In this document: positions 47,273-57,289 of the stretch, one piece after another
Layout of the letters: the number at the start of each line of letters is the position of its first letter
How positions within the stretch are numbered: position 1 is the first letter of the stretch
Assembly (NCBI RefSeq): GCF_019430905.1
Contig: NZ_JAHYCA010000002.1
Location: forward strand, 620,001 to 684,000
Length of the DNA stretch: 64,000 bases
Reading direction: 5' to 3'
Source: Billgrantia antri
GTDB taxonomy: Bacteria > Pseudomonadota > Gammaproteobacteria > Pseudomonadales > Halomonadaceae
Notes under the pieces: model-generated
Databases searched by the model: none
Told to the model about the DNA's origin: nothing
Seen by the model: only the letters and a program-made list of their open reading frames with translations
Position numbers and translations under genes: made by a program

Positions 47273-49381
47273 ATGGAAAAAATGAAAATGCACAGCCCTG
47301 ACCTGAGCCAGGATAATATCGCCAAGATTCGGGAATTGTTTCCCGGCTGTGTGACCGAGGCGCGGGATGAGGCCACAGGAAAGCTGCGCCTGGCTGTTGA
47401 TTTTGATCAGTTGCGGCAAGAGCTGAGTGATTCGATTGTAGATGGGCCACAGGAGCGCTATCGGTTGGATTGGCCTGGTAAACGGGATGCGCTCGTCACA
47501 GCAAATGCTGCCATTAGTAAAACTTTGCGACCGATGTGCGAAGAAAGCTTGCACTTCGATACCACCAGGAACCTCTTTGTTGAGGGAGATAACCTGGATG
47601 CTCTGAAGCTCCTTCAGGAAACTTATCTGGGTCAAGTAAAAATGATCTATATCGACCCGCCATATAATACTGGAAAGGATTTTATCTACAAAGATAATTT
47701 TCAGTCATCCAAAGAAGCTTATGAGAGCGAGAGTGGTGTAAGAGATGATGAAGGCAGCCGTTTGATTGCGAATCCGGAAACTCGGGGTAGATACCATTCA
47801 GACTGGATGTCTATGATGTATGCACGTCTTACGGTGGCTAAGCGGCTACTGAAAGATGATGGTGTGGTCATGGTTAGCATCGATGATTATGAGCAGTCTG
47901 CACTCCGAAAGCTTATGGATCAGGTTTTCGGAGAAAAGAATTTTGTTGCCCAGCTAGTATGGGAGAAGGGGCGAAAAAATGATGCAAAGTTTTTTTCAGT
48001 AGGTCACGAGTACCTTCTGGTTTTCTCTAAGAATGTCGCGCTACTACGCGAAAAAAAGGAAGTCTGGCGAGAGGAAAAGCCCGGCGCTCGAGAGATTTGG
48101 GAGGAATTTCTCCGATTAAAGGGGATTCATGGCGATGACTACAAGTCAATAGAAGCTGATATATCCCAATGGTATTCAGAACTCCCTAAGAAGCATCCAG
48201 CCAAGAAATGGTCCCGCTACAAGCGCGTTGATAAACACGGTCCTTGGCGGGATCGTGACATATCCTGGCCTGGTGGCGATGGCCCAAGATATGACGTGAT
48301 TCATCCGAAGACTGGAAAACCGTGCTCTGTTCCAGAGCGTGGATGGATTTACTCATCTCCTGAGGAGATGGAGCGGCAAATCAAGCTAGGACTGGTGGAG
48401 TTTCGGGACGATCATACCGAGCCACCGTTTCGTAAAGCCCATATTCGCCCCATTCCGGAAGAGACAGAGGATAGCCAATTCGGTTCAGAGGCCGAGGACG
48501 ATAACGGGGATGAAGGCGACGATAGCGATTTCGCCACTCAGGTTCGCGGCTCGTACTTTTACAAGCAGTCCCAAGTGTCGGTGAAGTATCTGCGCAACCT
48601 TATGGGCGCTAAGGTGTTCACGAATCCAAAAGATCATGAAGAGTTGGCGAAGCTAATCGACTATGTTACGCCTAATGACCGCAATGCGCTGATAATGGAT
48701 TTCTTTGCTGGTTCCGGGAGCACAGCTGAGGCAGTGTTCAAGGCGAACGCAACTTATGGCTCCAACCATAGGTTTATAATGGTTCAGTTGCCCGAAAGCC
48801 TAGAACAAGCGGAGGCTTCCACCACAGGAACAGCCAAGAAGACCGTACAAGCAGCAATCAAAATGATGAAAAAAAATGGACGGCCTCTTGTTTTGTCTGA
48901 GGTGACAAAGGAGCGCCTTCGGAAAGCAGGTTCTGCCGCCATTGAGGGACCGTGTGACCCCAGCTGGAAAAAGGACGTAGGCTTCCGCGTCCTCAAGGTC
49001 GACACCTCGAACATGAAAGACATCTATTACCGTCCCGACGAACTGAAGCAGGCCGATCTGCTGGAGGCGGTGGATAATTTCAAACCCGACCGCATCCCGG
49101 AGGATCTACTGTTCCAAGTGCTGGTAGATTGGGGTGTGGACCTCACGCTGCCGATTCGCCGCGAAACCTTGCAGGGCAAGACGGTGTTCTTCGTCGACGA
49201 CAATGCACTGGTGGCCTGCTTTGACACGGGCATCACCGAGGAGCTGGTCAAGGAACTGGCCAAATATGAACCGCTGCGCGTGGTATTCCGCGACAATGGG
49301 TTTGTTTCTGACGCGGTGAAGATCAATGTCGAGCAGATCTTCCGTCAGCTGTCGCCCAGCACCGAAGTACGCACCTTATGA
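47273..49381 (+). CDS. mod: Type III restriction-modification methyltransferase (Mod)
   Basis: A 702-residue adenine-N6 methyltransferase of the beta class: catalytic DPPYNTG comes first (about 129-135), and the AdoMet motif DFFAGSGST is late (about 477-485). The stretch between them holds the target-recognition domain. DNA from about 47640 to 48960 is visibly richer in A/T than both ends, consistent with exchange of the recognition domain. The start at 47273 begins the conserved N-terminus. It methylates the recognition site and, with Res, forms the cleaving complex. Confidence 0.93.
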   Translation: MEKMKMHSPDLSQDNIAKIRELFPGCVTEARDEATGKLRLAVDFDQLRQELSDSIVDGPQERYRLDWPGKRDALVTANAAISKTLRPMCEESLHFDTTRNLFVEGDNLDALKLLQETYLGQVKMIYIDPPYNTGKDFIYKDNFQSSKEAYESESGVRDDEGSRLIANPETRGRYHSDWMSMMYARLTVAKRLLKDDGVVMVSIDDYEQSALRKLMDQVFGEKNFVAQLVWEKGRKNDAKFFSVGHEYLLVFSKNVALLREKKEVWREEKPGAREIWEEFLRLKGIHGDDYKSIEADISQWYSELPKKHPAKKWSRYKRVDKHGPWRDRDISWPGGDGPRYDVIHPKTGKPCSVPERGWIYSSPEEMERQIKLGLVEFRDDHTEPPFRKAHIRPIPEETEDSQFGSEAEDDNGDEGDDSDFATQVRGSYFYKQSQVSVKYLRNLMGAKVFTNPKDHEELAKLIDYVTPNDRNALIMDFFAGSGSTAEAVFKANATYGSNHRFIMVQLPESLEQAEASTTGTAKKTVQAAIKMMKKNGRPLVLSEVTKERLRKAGSAAIEGPCDPSWKKDVGFRVLKVDTSNMKDIYYRPDELKQADLLEAVDNFKPDRIPEDLLFQVLVDWGVDLTLPIRRETLQGKTVFFVDDNALVACFDTGITEELVKELAKYEPLRVVFRDNGFVSDAVKINVEQIFRQLSPSTEVRTL

Positions 49382-49532
49382 ATGTTCTATTGGTAGCGAA
49401 TGGAGTAGGAGCTACTGACAAGCATTCCTTGTCAGTTCAGCCAGCTGGTGGGCGTGTAAGCCATCGACAAGAAGCACAGATCAGTTTCTTTCTGCGCTGT
49501 GATGTGCAGAAAGAATGCAGAAAGAGAATGTC

Positions 49533-52500
49533 ATGAAGCTGAAATTCAAAACCCAAGCCTACCAGACCCAAGCCGTAAAATCGGTAGTGGACTGTTTTGC
49601 CGGTCAGCCACCCCTCGATGGCTTGAGCTATAGAATAGACCCCGGAGAAGTGAAGAAAGGGCAACATATCCGGCCAGAGTCGGAATTCGAGGGCTTTAAA
49701 AATGCTAACCTGGAGCTCAGCGAAGCCCAGCTGCTGGAGAACATGCAGGCTGTTCAGCGCCGCCAGAACCTGCCGGCCTCGCAGTCGCTGACCGACTTCA
49801 CTAAATATGACAACAAGGGTAATCAAGTGCCGGTAAAGGCGGCCTATAAGAGGGACGCCCTAGCTGCCACCCGTATTCACCTCGACGTGGAGATGGAGAC
49901 CGGCACTGGCAAAACCTACTGCTATATTAAGACCATTTTTGAGATGAACAAGCTCTATGGCTGGAGCAAGTTCATCATCATGGTGCCGTCTATTGCCATC
50001 CGTGAAGGGGTCTACAAGTCCCTGCAGATCACCGCAGAGCACTTTGCCGAGAGTTATGGAAAGAAGGCGCGCTTCTTCATCTACAACTCTAAGAGTCTTC
50101 ATGAACTGGAGAGTTTTTCATCGGATGCCGGCATCAACGTCATGGTGATGAACATCCAGGCATTCAATGCGCGGGGCAAGGACAACCGGCGTATCTACGA
50201 AGAACTGGATGACTTCCAGTCTCGCAAACCGATAGACGTTATTGCCGCCAACCGGCCGATTCTGATTCTGGATGAACCGCAGAAGATGGAAGGCAAGGCC
50301 ACTATGGAAGCCTTGCCCCAGTTCAAACCCCTGATGATCCTGCGCTATTCGGCCACGCATAATACCCAGCACAATCGCATTCACCGCCTGGATGCGCTGG
50401 ATGCCTACAACCAGAAGCTGGTCAAAAAGATTGCCGTGCGTGGCATCCAGGCGCGGGGGCTAGCAGGCACCAATGCGTACCTTTACTTAGAGGGCATCGA
50501 CGTCTCCAGGCAGGCCCCAGTCGCCCGCATTGAGCTGGAAGTGAAGCTCAAGTCTGGTGAGATCAAACGCCAGCTACGCCGCTTGCGGTTCCGGAATGAT
50601 CTGTTTGCTGAGTCCGGCGAGCTAGATCAGTATCGTGACGGCTTCACCATCAGCCAGATTGACGCCACTAACGATACCGTGGAGTTCACCAACGGTTTGG
50701 TTCTGAAAGCCGGGGAAGCCAACGGTGACGTGTCTGAACGTGATATTCGGCGAATCCAGATCAGAGAAACCATCAAGGCACATCTGGATCGAGAAAAGCA
50801 GTTGTTTGCTCAGGGCATCAAGGTGCTATCGCTGTTCTTTATCGATGAGGTGGCTAAATACCGCGACTATGATCAGCCGGATGAGCAAGGTGAGTATGCA
50901 CGTATCTTCGAAGAAGAATATCAGCTGTTGAAAGATGAATACCTGTCTGAGCTGGCTATCGAGAATGAAGCTTACCGAGCCTATCTGGACGGCATCGATC
51001 CAGCAGCCACCCACAACGGTTACTTCTCCATCGACAAGAAGACAAAGCGCCTGAAAGATCCTGCTGTCGGTGCGCGCTCCGTTGATTCCGACGATGTAGA
51101 CGCCTACGACCTGATTCTTAAAGATAAAGAAAGTCTTTTAGCCTTTCATACGGTACCGGACGACGCAGAAAGCAGTGCTAAACGGCAGGTTAGATTCATT
51201 TTCTCCCACTCTGCTCTGCGCGAAGGCTGGGATAACCCTAATGTTTTCGTAATGTGCATGCTCAAGCACAGTGACAACACTATTTCACGCCGCCAGGAGG
51301 TGGGGCGCGGGCTGCGCTTGTCAGTGGACCAGCACGGCGACCGCATGGATAACCCTGCAGTGGTACACGACATTAATGTGCTCACGGTGATTGCGAGTGA
51401 AAGCTATAAGAATTTTGTGGCCGGCTTGCAGCAGGAGATCAGTGAAACTCTGAGCGCAAGGCCACGCCAGGCGACCGAAGCCTACTTTACCGGCAAACAG
51501 CTGGCGACCGAGCAAGGCTCAGTAGACGTGACCGCCGCCATGGCCAAGCAGATATACCGCTACTTGGTTAAGAACGACTACACTGACGATGCGGATCATA
51601 TCGCTGACCTTTATCATCAGGCCAAACAAGAAGGCAACCTGGCCGCATTGCCGAGCGAGCTGCAACCCTATGCGAACCAGGTCTTCGAGTTGATAGACAG
51701 CGTCTACAGTGAAGCCCAGTTGCCAAAACCGGAAGATGGCCGTAAACCGAAAACCAACCCTCTTAACGCCAACTTCGATAAGAAAGAGTTCCAGGCGCTG
51801 TGGCAACAGATCAATCGAAAAGCGGTATACCGCGTCGATTTTGACTCTAATGAGCTGATACGCAAGTGCATTAACACTCTGGACAAAAGCCTGCGCGTCA
51901 CCCCGCTACAGTACACCGTCCAAAAAGGCATCCAGCAGGATGGCCTGACCGATGAACAACTGAAGCAAGGCGATGGTTTCAAGGTTGATGAAACTGCCAC
52001 TGAATATGGCGACTCAATTCACTCGCGGGTTCGTTATGATCTGCTCGGTAAGATAGCCGAAAATTCTCAACTGACACGCCAGACGACGGCAAAAGTTCTA
52101 CAGGGTATACAACTTTCTGTATTCCAGCAGTTTCGACAAAATCCTGAGCACTTTATTGCCGAGGCTTCGCGGATAATCACTGAGCAAAAAGCCGCCATGG
52201 TGATCGAGCGCCTGGCCTACGATGAAGTTGATGAGCGTTACGACGTAGATATCTTCACCGCCAATCAGACGGGGCAGGACTTCTCACGTGCCACCACAAA
52301 GCTGAAGAACCATGTCTACGACTACGTCATAACCGACTCTAACGTCGAACGGCGCTTCGTTAAAGAGCTCGATACCAGCAGCGAGGTGGTGGTGTATGCC
52401 AAGCTGCCCAAGGGGTTCCTGATTCCCACGCCAGTAGGCGACTACAATCCAGACTGGGCAATCTCCTTCCGTGCTGGTAGCGTGAAACACATCTACTTCG

Positions 52501-52685
52501 TCGCCGAAACCAAAGGCAGCATGTCATCTATGAAGCTGCGCGAGATCGAAAAAACCAAGATTGAATGTGCCCGTAAGTTCTTCGACGATATCAGCCAACA
52601 GATAACCAGCAATAAAGTGAAGTACGACGTGGTGACGGACTACGCCAAGCTAATGGACATAGTTGGGCCAAAAATGCACGTCTAA
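49533..52685 (+). CDS. res: Type III restriction endonuclease subunit (Res)
   Basis: A 1050-residue helicase-nuclease. N-terminal [19 protein letters not shown] is typical of Res proteins. Walker A METGTGKT (about 121-128), ILDEPQKM as motif [16 protein letters not shown] and [11 protein letters not shown] as later helicase motifs. The C-terminal nuclease centre has PDW and an ETK acidic-lysine pair ([16 protein letters not shown]). Start ATG 49533 is preferred; 49515 is possible. A 150-base gap separates it from mod. It cuts DNA at unmodified paired sites after ATP-driven sliding. Confidence 0.93.
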   Translation: MKLKFKTQAYQTQAVKSVVDCFAGQPPLDGLSYRIDPGEVKKGQHIRPESEFEGFKNANLELSEAQLLENMQAVQRRQNLPASQSLTDFTKYDNKGNQVPVKAAYKRDALAATRIHLDVEMETGTGKTYCYIKTIFEMNKLYGWSKFIIMVPSIAIREGVYKSLQITAEHFAESYGKKARFFIYNSKSLHELESFSSDAGINVMVMNIQAFNARGKDNRRIYEELDDFQSRKPIDVIAANRPILILDEPQKMEGKATMEALPQFKPLMILRYSATHNTQHNRIHRLDALDAYNQKLVKKIAVRGIQARGLAGTNAYLYLEGIDVSRQAPVARIELEVKLKSGEIKRQLRRLRFRNDLFAESGELDQYRDGFTISQIDATNDTVEFTNGLVLKAGEANGDVSERDIRRIQIRETIKAHLDREKQLFAQGIKVLSLFFIDEVAKYRDYDQPDEQGEYARIFEEEYQLLKDEYLSELAIENEAYRAYLDGIDPAATHNGYFSIDKKTKRLKDPAVGARSVDSDDVDAYDLILKDKESLLAFHTVPDDAESSAKRQVRFIFSHSALREGWDNPNVFVMCMLKHSDNTISRRQEVGRGLRLSVDQHGDRMDNPAVVHDINVLTVIASESYKNFVAGLQQEISETLSARPRQATEAYFTGKQLATEQGSVDVTAAMAKQIYRYLVKNDYTDDADHIADLYHQAKQEGNLAALPSELQPYANQVFELIDSVYSEAQLPKPEDGRKPKTNPLNANFDKKEFQALWQQINRKAVYRVDFDSNELIRKCINTLDKSLRVTPLQYTVQKGIQQDGLTDEQLKQGDGFKVDETATEYGDSIHSRVRYDLLGKIAENSQLTRQTTAKVLQGIQLSVFQQFRQNPEHFIAEASRIITEQKAAMVIERLAYDEVDERYDVDIFTANQTGQDFSRATTKLKNHVYDYVITDSNVERRFVKELDTSSEVVVYAKLPKGFLIPTPVGDYNPDWAISFRAGSVKHIYFVAETKGSMSSMKLREIEKTKIECARKFFDDISQQITSNKVKYDVVTDYAKLMDIVGPKMHV

Positions 52686-52829
52686 GCCTGACAACTTGGG
52701 GGCTGCTGAACGTCAGAGCCCCCAGACTGACCTAAAAGCAACTGTCGAGGATTACTTGACAGTTCAAGGAAGGTCAACCAAGTGGCATACAGCGCTGCTT
52801 GCAGGCTAGCCCTATGGGATGGCCCAACC

Positions 52830-52869
52830 TGTACCGAGATGGCACCTTCAGCGGTACAACAGCGGTACA
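52830..52869. repeat. GGTACA repeats near attR, possible integrase arm sites (right)
   Basis: Direct GGTACA at 52853-52858 and 52864-52869 (11 bases apart) and an inverted copy at 52830-52835. The pair has the same spacing as the GGTACAGT pair near attL. Confidence 0.4.
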
Positions 52870-52990
52870 CACACCAGCTTCGTGTGCTATCCTCAAATTT
52901 CGCTAAGCTACTGATTCCAAAGAACTGTGCCTTTCGCTTGATTACGGTCTCTTTTCCTTGGGTATCAGCATCTTATAGATTTACAAGCGA

Positions 52991-53036
52991 ACTCATAATC
53001 CCTTGGTCGCTGGTTCGAGTCCAGCTGGGCCCACCA
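52991..53036 (+). repeat. attR: 46-bp direct repeat of the tRNA-Ile2 3' end
   Basis: Exact copy of 29647-29692. Only the 3' half of the tRNA is present, so it is not a gene. The tRNA-type terminator lies 4 bases further on. Confidence 0.95.
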
Positions 53037-53040
53037 CATT

Positions 53041-53069
53041 AAGCCCCAAGCCCTTGCGGCGTGGGGCTT
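53041..53069 (+). terminator. Displaced terminator of the tRNA-Ile2 gene
   Basis: AAGCCCC...GGGGCTT stem extended by A-T and three G-C pairs around one mismatch, loop of five, followed by TGCTTTG. It stands right after attR, where the tRNA gene ended before the element inserted. Confidence 0.75.
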
Positions 53070-53338
53070 TGCTTTGTCTGTTACACATGTGGCGCGTCGT
53101 GAACATAGCGACGCCGCGACACTTGAATTGGGGCGCGTACGGGCTAGCTCAGCCACGAGATCCTGCTGCGGATAGGGTTGCTCCTCTTCACTTTCTTTGC
53201 TGGCGGCGATTCCTTCCAGGCATCAGTTTTGCAAACGGGGCGGGCCTTGCTGGCACCGGCCCGGCGCCTCTCACCAGCCTCGCGGTTTGCTCTGCCTGCC
53301 GCTCAGCTTCCGTTTGCCCTTGCTCAATGGTCACCGGC
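53070..53338. other. Gap between attR and the nuclease gene
   Basis: Nearly 270 bases in which I see no supported gene; short frames lack ribosome sites and family features. Confidence 0.4.
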
Positions 53339-54448
53339 TCAATCTATGTCCCATGCCTGCTTCAGGCGCGTCACTGTATGATCCCATTTTGGTGTCGTGG
53401 GTTTGCAGACAGTGTTCTGATTGCCGAACAGGCCGACTTCGCTGAATGCCTGCGATACAGGAAATGAGGCGATCCAGCGGACCGGCACGAGATATTCCGC
53501 TGCCTCCTCGTCACCTTCATCGATCACACCGTGGATCTGCGGGTACTCGGTGGCCGTAGTAAGATCCTGGAGTCGCTGACTTCCCTGATCGGTTTGCACC
53601 GTGAAATGGTCGCCTCGGCAACGCTCCCCGGTCACCTCGGCCACGCCTACATAGCCGGTCTTGGGGATGTTGACCCAGACCCGGTCTCCCTCCGAGAGCA
53701 TGGCGAGGGTCTTCGAGTACCAGGCCGCACCGCCGCCGGCGATGAAGCCGTAGCGTCGTGCCAGCTCCCAAGGGCGGTTATCACCGAAGGAAGCGTAGAA
53801 CTCGCCGTTCCAGGGCTCCTTGCGCGTCTTGCGGGCGGCCGGCTGAGTTGGCTCGTCCGGGTCGATCATCCAGGCGCGGCTCAGGTAATGGTTGCCCTGG
53901 TCCTCGAACGCGGCGAAGAACATGGCGTTGATCGAGAGCTGGGCATGCTCGTTGAGGTAATTGATGATCCGCTCGCTGCTGGCGTCGAGCTGGGTGGCCA
54001 CGACGACCAGCTGGTGATTCTCGTTGAGGGTGACACTGTCCAGCGTGATGCCGAACTTGGCCTCGAAGGCGTCCTCGAGAGACGCGTGAGGGCGCTGATA
54101 GCGTTCGGCGAAGGCCTGGTAGATCTCGATCAGCTGGTAGTCGGCCAGGGTGACGACCCAGGAGGCATAGTCGATGGCCTGAGCGACCACGTCGCGGGGC
54201 GTCTTGTCGCGCTTGAGCTCGATGACGATGACCGTGCCGTTGGCGTCGATCGCCATCAGGTCGATCAGCTCGTCGAAGCCGGTGCGTACCTGCCGGCCAA
54301 TCAGCAGCCAATCCCGATTGAGGATCGAGACATCCTGCATGATCTGCTCTTCCAGCCGCCCCTCGTCGGCCAGCCCCGTGGGCCGCAGCTTCTGCGGCAG
54401 CTCGCCCGCATTACCTGCAAGCTTCCAGATACCTTGTTCGATGGCCAT
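53339..54448 (-). CDS. PD-(D/E)XK nuclease-like protein (DUF91/NucS-type)
   Basis: A 369-residue protein. The N-terminal half has a restriction-type nuclease core: D63 (DELIDLMAID), E77-x-K79 (VIVIELKRDK) and Q90, as in DUF91 endonucleases. The C-terminal part looks like a separate small beta domain (GDRVWVNIPKTGYVGVAEV). ATG at 54448 follows GGAGGCACC. It lies 136 bases after the abi gene on the same strand, at the end of the hsd gene series, so it may add a further nuclease to the island. Substrate unknown. Confidence 0.78.
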   Translation of the reverse strand: MAIEQGIWKLAGNAGELPQKLRPTGLADEGRLEEQIMQDVSILNRDWLLIGRQVRTGFDELIDLMAIDANGTVIVIELKRDKTPRDVVAQAIDYASWVVTLADYQLIEIYQAFAERYQRPHASLEDAFEAKFGITLDSVTLNENHQLVVVATQLDASSERIINYLNEHAQLSINAMFFAAFEDQGNHYLSRAWMIDPDEPTQPAARKTRKEPWNGEFYASFGDNRPWELARRYGFIAGGGAAWYSKTLAMLSEGDRVWVNIPKTGYVGVAEVTGERCRGDHFTVQTDQGSQRLQDLTTATEYPQIHGVIDEGDEEAAEYLVPVRWIASFPVSQAFSEVGLFGNQNTVCKPTTPKWDHTVTRLKQAWDID

Positions 54449-54584
54449 CCAGGTGCCTCCTTGCGCTTGGTAGAGAAAAGCGTTGCCTCGCCCAGGGTGG
54501 TGCTCTACCATGGTTGTCAACACGGCCCCCGCCTCTTGGCTCTCACGAGCTTACGCGGGGGTTCTTATTTGTGTTCTCACCGCC

Positions 54585-55559
54585 TCATTCGGTCCACCAG
54601 CGCTCCCAGCCCGGTGGAGCCCCCATGTCCTCCAGCGATAGCCTCCGCCTGGAATGCGGCACCGGGAAACGTTCCAGATGTGCCTGTAGGCGTCGATGCC
54701 ACCCGGTATTGGGGCAGACCACCAGGGTCATGTGCCGAACGATGCTCAGTAGCAGGAAAGGACGGGCGAGCCGCTGCTCGTCATGGAACGCATCGCACCA
54801 TACTATCTCGCCTGGCTTGGGCAGCCTGGGCTGGTCGATGACGTTGCGGTTCCAGAGCCGGCTGTGGTGGGCACAGACGTTGCGCAGGTAGTTCAGCGAG
54901 CGAAGCCAGCTCTGGAAGACCTTCCAGTCCTGAACGCCGTATTTCTGCGCGATCCGTATTTGGTCCGGTACCTTCATCATGGCGAAGAGCTGCGAGAGGG
55001 TGCCGAAGTCCCAGGTCTCGACGGCGACCCAGATCGGCAGCCGCGGCCCGTGCTTTTGCCGATAGTGCTTGACGAAGTCCTCTTTGGAGCGTCGCTCCAT
55101 CCCCTCGCAGCGCTCTTGCCACTTCTCGAAGCTGTCGCGCGGGTCACGTCCGGATTTGCGGCGGGCAAAGGAGGGATGGAAGGTGGCGCGATGCAGGTGT
55201 GCGAAGGCATCGCTCTCGCCCAATAGGTAGGCGATATCCACGCGCAACGCGATCTCGATGCGCTCCAAGGCATCGGTCAGGCGAAGCCGAAGCTCCTTGT
55301 CGAAGAGGTATAGTCGCACCGCGTAGACGAACTGGGTGCCGGGAACGAACTGATCCGTTGCTCTGGTGATTGGGCGGTCATGTCGGTCATGACCGACCGT
55401 CTCGAAGACCCGGAAGGGATACCAGTAAGCACTCAGCCGGTAGTAGCCGACGCGCTCCAGATACTCCAGGGCGGCGCTTTCATCGCCGACCTGCATTCCG
55501 CGCACGGTGAGCAGGGCCAGCTGCTCTTGAAACGACTTCCAGGGGCGATCGTAGGCCAT
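54585..55559 (-). CDS. Abi_2-family (AbiD/AbiF-like) HEPN abortive-infection protein
   Basis: A 324-residue protein with the Abi_2 pattern: KSFQEQLALLTVRGMQV, then YLERVGYYRLSAYWYPF, and late RNVCAHHSRLWNR (about residues 228-240). The last carries the R-x4-H motif of HEPN ribonucleases (RNVCAH). Such proteins arrest growth during phage attack by cutting RNA. Its start shares a base with the hsdS stop (TGATG), so it is made as part of the type I operon. It may act as a back-up killer when restriction fails; that is inference. Confidence 0.87.
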   Translation of the reverse strand: MAYDRPWKSFQEQLALLTVRGMQVGDESAALEYLERVGYYRLSAYWYPFRVFETVGHDRHDRPITRATDQFVPGTQFVYAVRLYLFDKELRLRLTDALERIEIALRVDIAYLLGESDAFAHLHRATFHPSFARRKSGRDPRDSFEKWQERCEGMERRSKEDFVKHYRQKHGPRLPIWVAVETWDFGTLSQLFAMMKVPDQIRIAQKYGVQDWKVFQSWLRSLNYLRNVCAHHSRLWNRNVIDQPRLPKPGEIVWCDAFHDEQRLARPFLLLSIVRHMTLVVCPNTGWHRRLQAHLERFPVPHSRRRLSLEDMGAPPGWERWWTE

Positions 55560-57289
55560 CAGCTCACCGCCTGTTCCACAACCGTTTTAGCCAGTTGGGC
55601 GCGAGTCTCACCAGCTTCACCCAGACGTGCCTTGAGCTGGTCGCAGAGGGCCGTTAGCTCTTCGAATTTCTCGGTGATCCTTTGTTGCTCTTGTTTCGGG
55701 GGAAGGCCAACGACAATACTGTTCATCTTTGCCTGATTCATTTTCGGCTGAGCAGTCCCGGTCACATAGGGTTCGAGCGATATAGCATTGATGTAGAGAC
55801 AGAGGTATTTCAAAAAATCTTCACTTATCCCGTCTATGACATGTGCGTGATTGTTGACCCAGTATTTTCCTCTGGCTATAAAAGCAATCGGTGTGGAGCG
55901 GTTTATAAGATTGGCGCCATCTTCTCCGATCAGCAGTAGAGGCTTGTCGAATAAGTATTCGTCAATTTTATCGATAACGCCTGATGCTCCATAGTAATCA
56001 TATCCACCCTGCCGGCGTGACCTGTCGTCAACCGATAATGGAATGCGCTCCGAGTCCCTGTTGAATGTTATCGTTCCAAATCTTATCCATCTCCATGTTT
56101 TAGGTAGAAAAAAAGCTTTTTGATTTTTTTCTATTTCAGGAAGTGGTTTCGATTTCTTGATCTTACCTTCGTTCAACAGCCGTGCTTTCTCCTCAGCGAT
56201 ACGCTCCAGTAGCACGCTGACGGGCTCGTCATTGGGATCCTGCTCTACCAGTCGTCCCATCACCGCCAATTGGAGGATGGTCTGCTTGAGTTTGTCGATG
56301 CTGGCCTCAGAAGTGAAGAGGGTATCGAAGTGCTCGGCCACGCGGGCCCAATTCTCGGCTAGCTCGGCAGCATCGGTGGAGCGGGCCAGGGCGTCGAGCA
56401 GGGTGTCAACCAGTATCTGATGGGCTTCCCACTGGTCGCCGATCTGCTGTTCCAACCGATCGCAGAGGGCCATCAGCTCGTCGACTTTTTCGACGATGCG
56501 GTGTTGCTCATCAAGTGGAGGAAGAGGAGTCGGGAGAGAGCTGACATGTTTTTGATTGACTGTCTTTTGCCCGGCTGTACTGACAAATAGCTCTTTTATT
56601 CTGGAGCGAAAGATAGATGAGGCACTTAAAAGACAGAGGTACTCGGTTGCCACCAGACTTTCAGGAATTCTTACCCTTATGAAGTGATCGCAATATATCG
56701 CGTTGAGGTTGTTTCTGACAGGAATTAGCTGGCCCACCAAGTCTTGGCTGCCGTTGACTCGGATGATTAGTATATCATTTTTTGTGACGCTGTATTTTTC
56801 TATAGATTTTCTGTCTATGGGGAGCAGGCGTGTATTTTCTAGGGAAATTTCAAGATTATCTATGTCGGCAAGCCGAATTACGGCGACCTGTTCGCCATCA
56901 TTGTCACCTCGACTTGATGCTCCGTTTTGAAAGCTGGGAAATAGATTGCCAAACCTGACCCACTTCCAATTTTTGGGGGCCGCGTAAGGCATATCTTCCG
57001 TAGCAATCTCCGGCAGTTTCTTCGGCTTCTTGATCTTCCCTTCCTTGACCAGCCGGGTCTTTTCTTCGGCGATACGATCCAATAGCACGCTGGCGGGCTC
57101 TTCGCTCGGGTCTTGCTCCACCAGTTTGCCGCGCACGGCGAGCTCGAGGATCAGCTCGCGCAGCTTCTTGATACCGGTAAGCTCGATTTTCCCGTTCTTA
57201 CCCGATGCATTCCGCCCTGAGCCGTTCTTGTGCGTCACGGCGCTAGTCCAGAGGTCGAGATGGTCGGTGATCAGCTTCTGAGCGCTCAT
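55559..57289 (-). CDS. hsdS: Type I restriction-modification specificity subunit HsdS
   Basis: A 576-residue specificity subunit with two half-repeats. Each has a conserved coiled-coil-like block (LELAVRGKLVEQDPSEEP and LQLAVMGRLVEQDPNDEP, then IAEEK..L..EGKIKK) preceding a target-recognition domain. The recognition domains, coded at about 56500-56990 and 55680-56150, are AT-richer than the conserved blocks, a sign of domain exchange. It starts within the hsdM stop (ATGA). It dictates the two-part recognition sequence for both cutting and methylation. Confidence 0.94.
   Translation of the reverse strand: MSAQKLITDHLDLWTSAVTHKNGSGRNASGKNGKIELTGIKKLRELILELAVRGKLVEQDPSEEPASVLLDRIAEEKTRLVKEGKIKKPKKLPEIATEDMPYAAPKNWKWVRFGNLFPSFQNGASSRGDNDGEQVAVIRLADIDNLEISLENTRLLPIDRKSIEKYSVTKNDILIIRVNGSQDLVGQLIPVRNNLNAIYCDHFIRVRIPESLVATEYLCLLSASSIFRSRIKELFVSTAGQKTVNQKHVSSLPTPLPPLDEQHRIVEKVDELMALCDRLEQQIGDQWEAHQILVDTLLDALARSTDAAELAENWARVAEHFDTLFTSEASIDKLKQTILQLAVMGRLVEQDPNDEPVSVLLERIAEEKARLLNEGKIKKSKPLPEIEKNQKAFFLPKTWRWIRFGTITFNRDSERIPLSVDDRSRRQGGYDYYGASGVIDKIDEYLFDKPLLLIGEDGANLINRSTPIAFIARGKYWVNNHAHVIDGISEDFLKYLCLYINAISLEPYVTGTAQPKMNQAKMNSIVVGLPPKQEQQRITEKFEELTALCDQLKARLGEAGETRAQLAKTVVEQAVS

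Noticed and set aside
53106..53125. Partial look-alike of the 20-bp repeat (GACACTTGA then GGGGC) beyond attR
   Set aside because: A three-base interruption and its place outside the element make chance the better explanation.
54526..54561. CCCCCGC/GCGGGGG stem followed by TTCTTATTT
   Set aside because: Oriented as a plus-strand terminator although all neighbouring genes run leftward, with a 22-base loop; function not supported.
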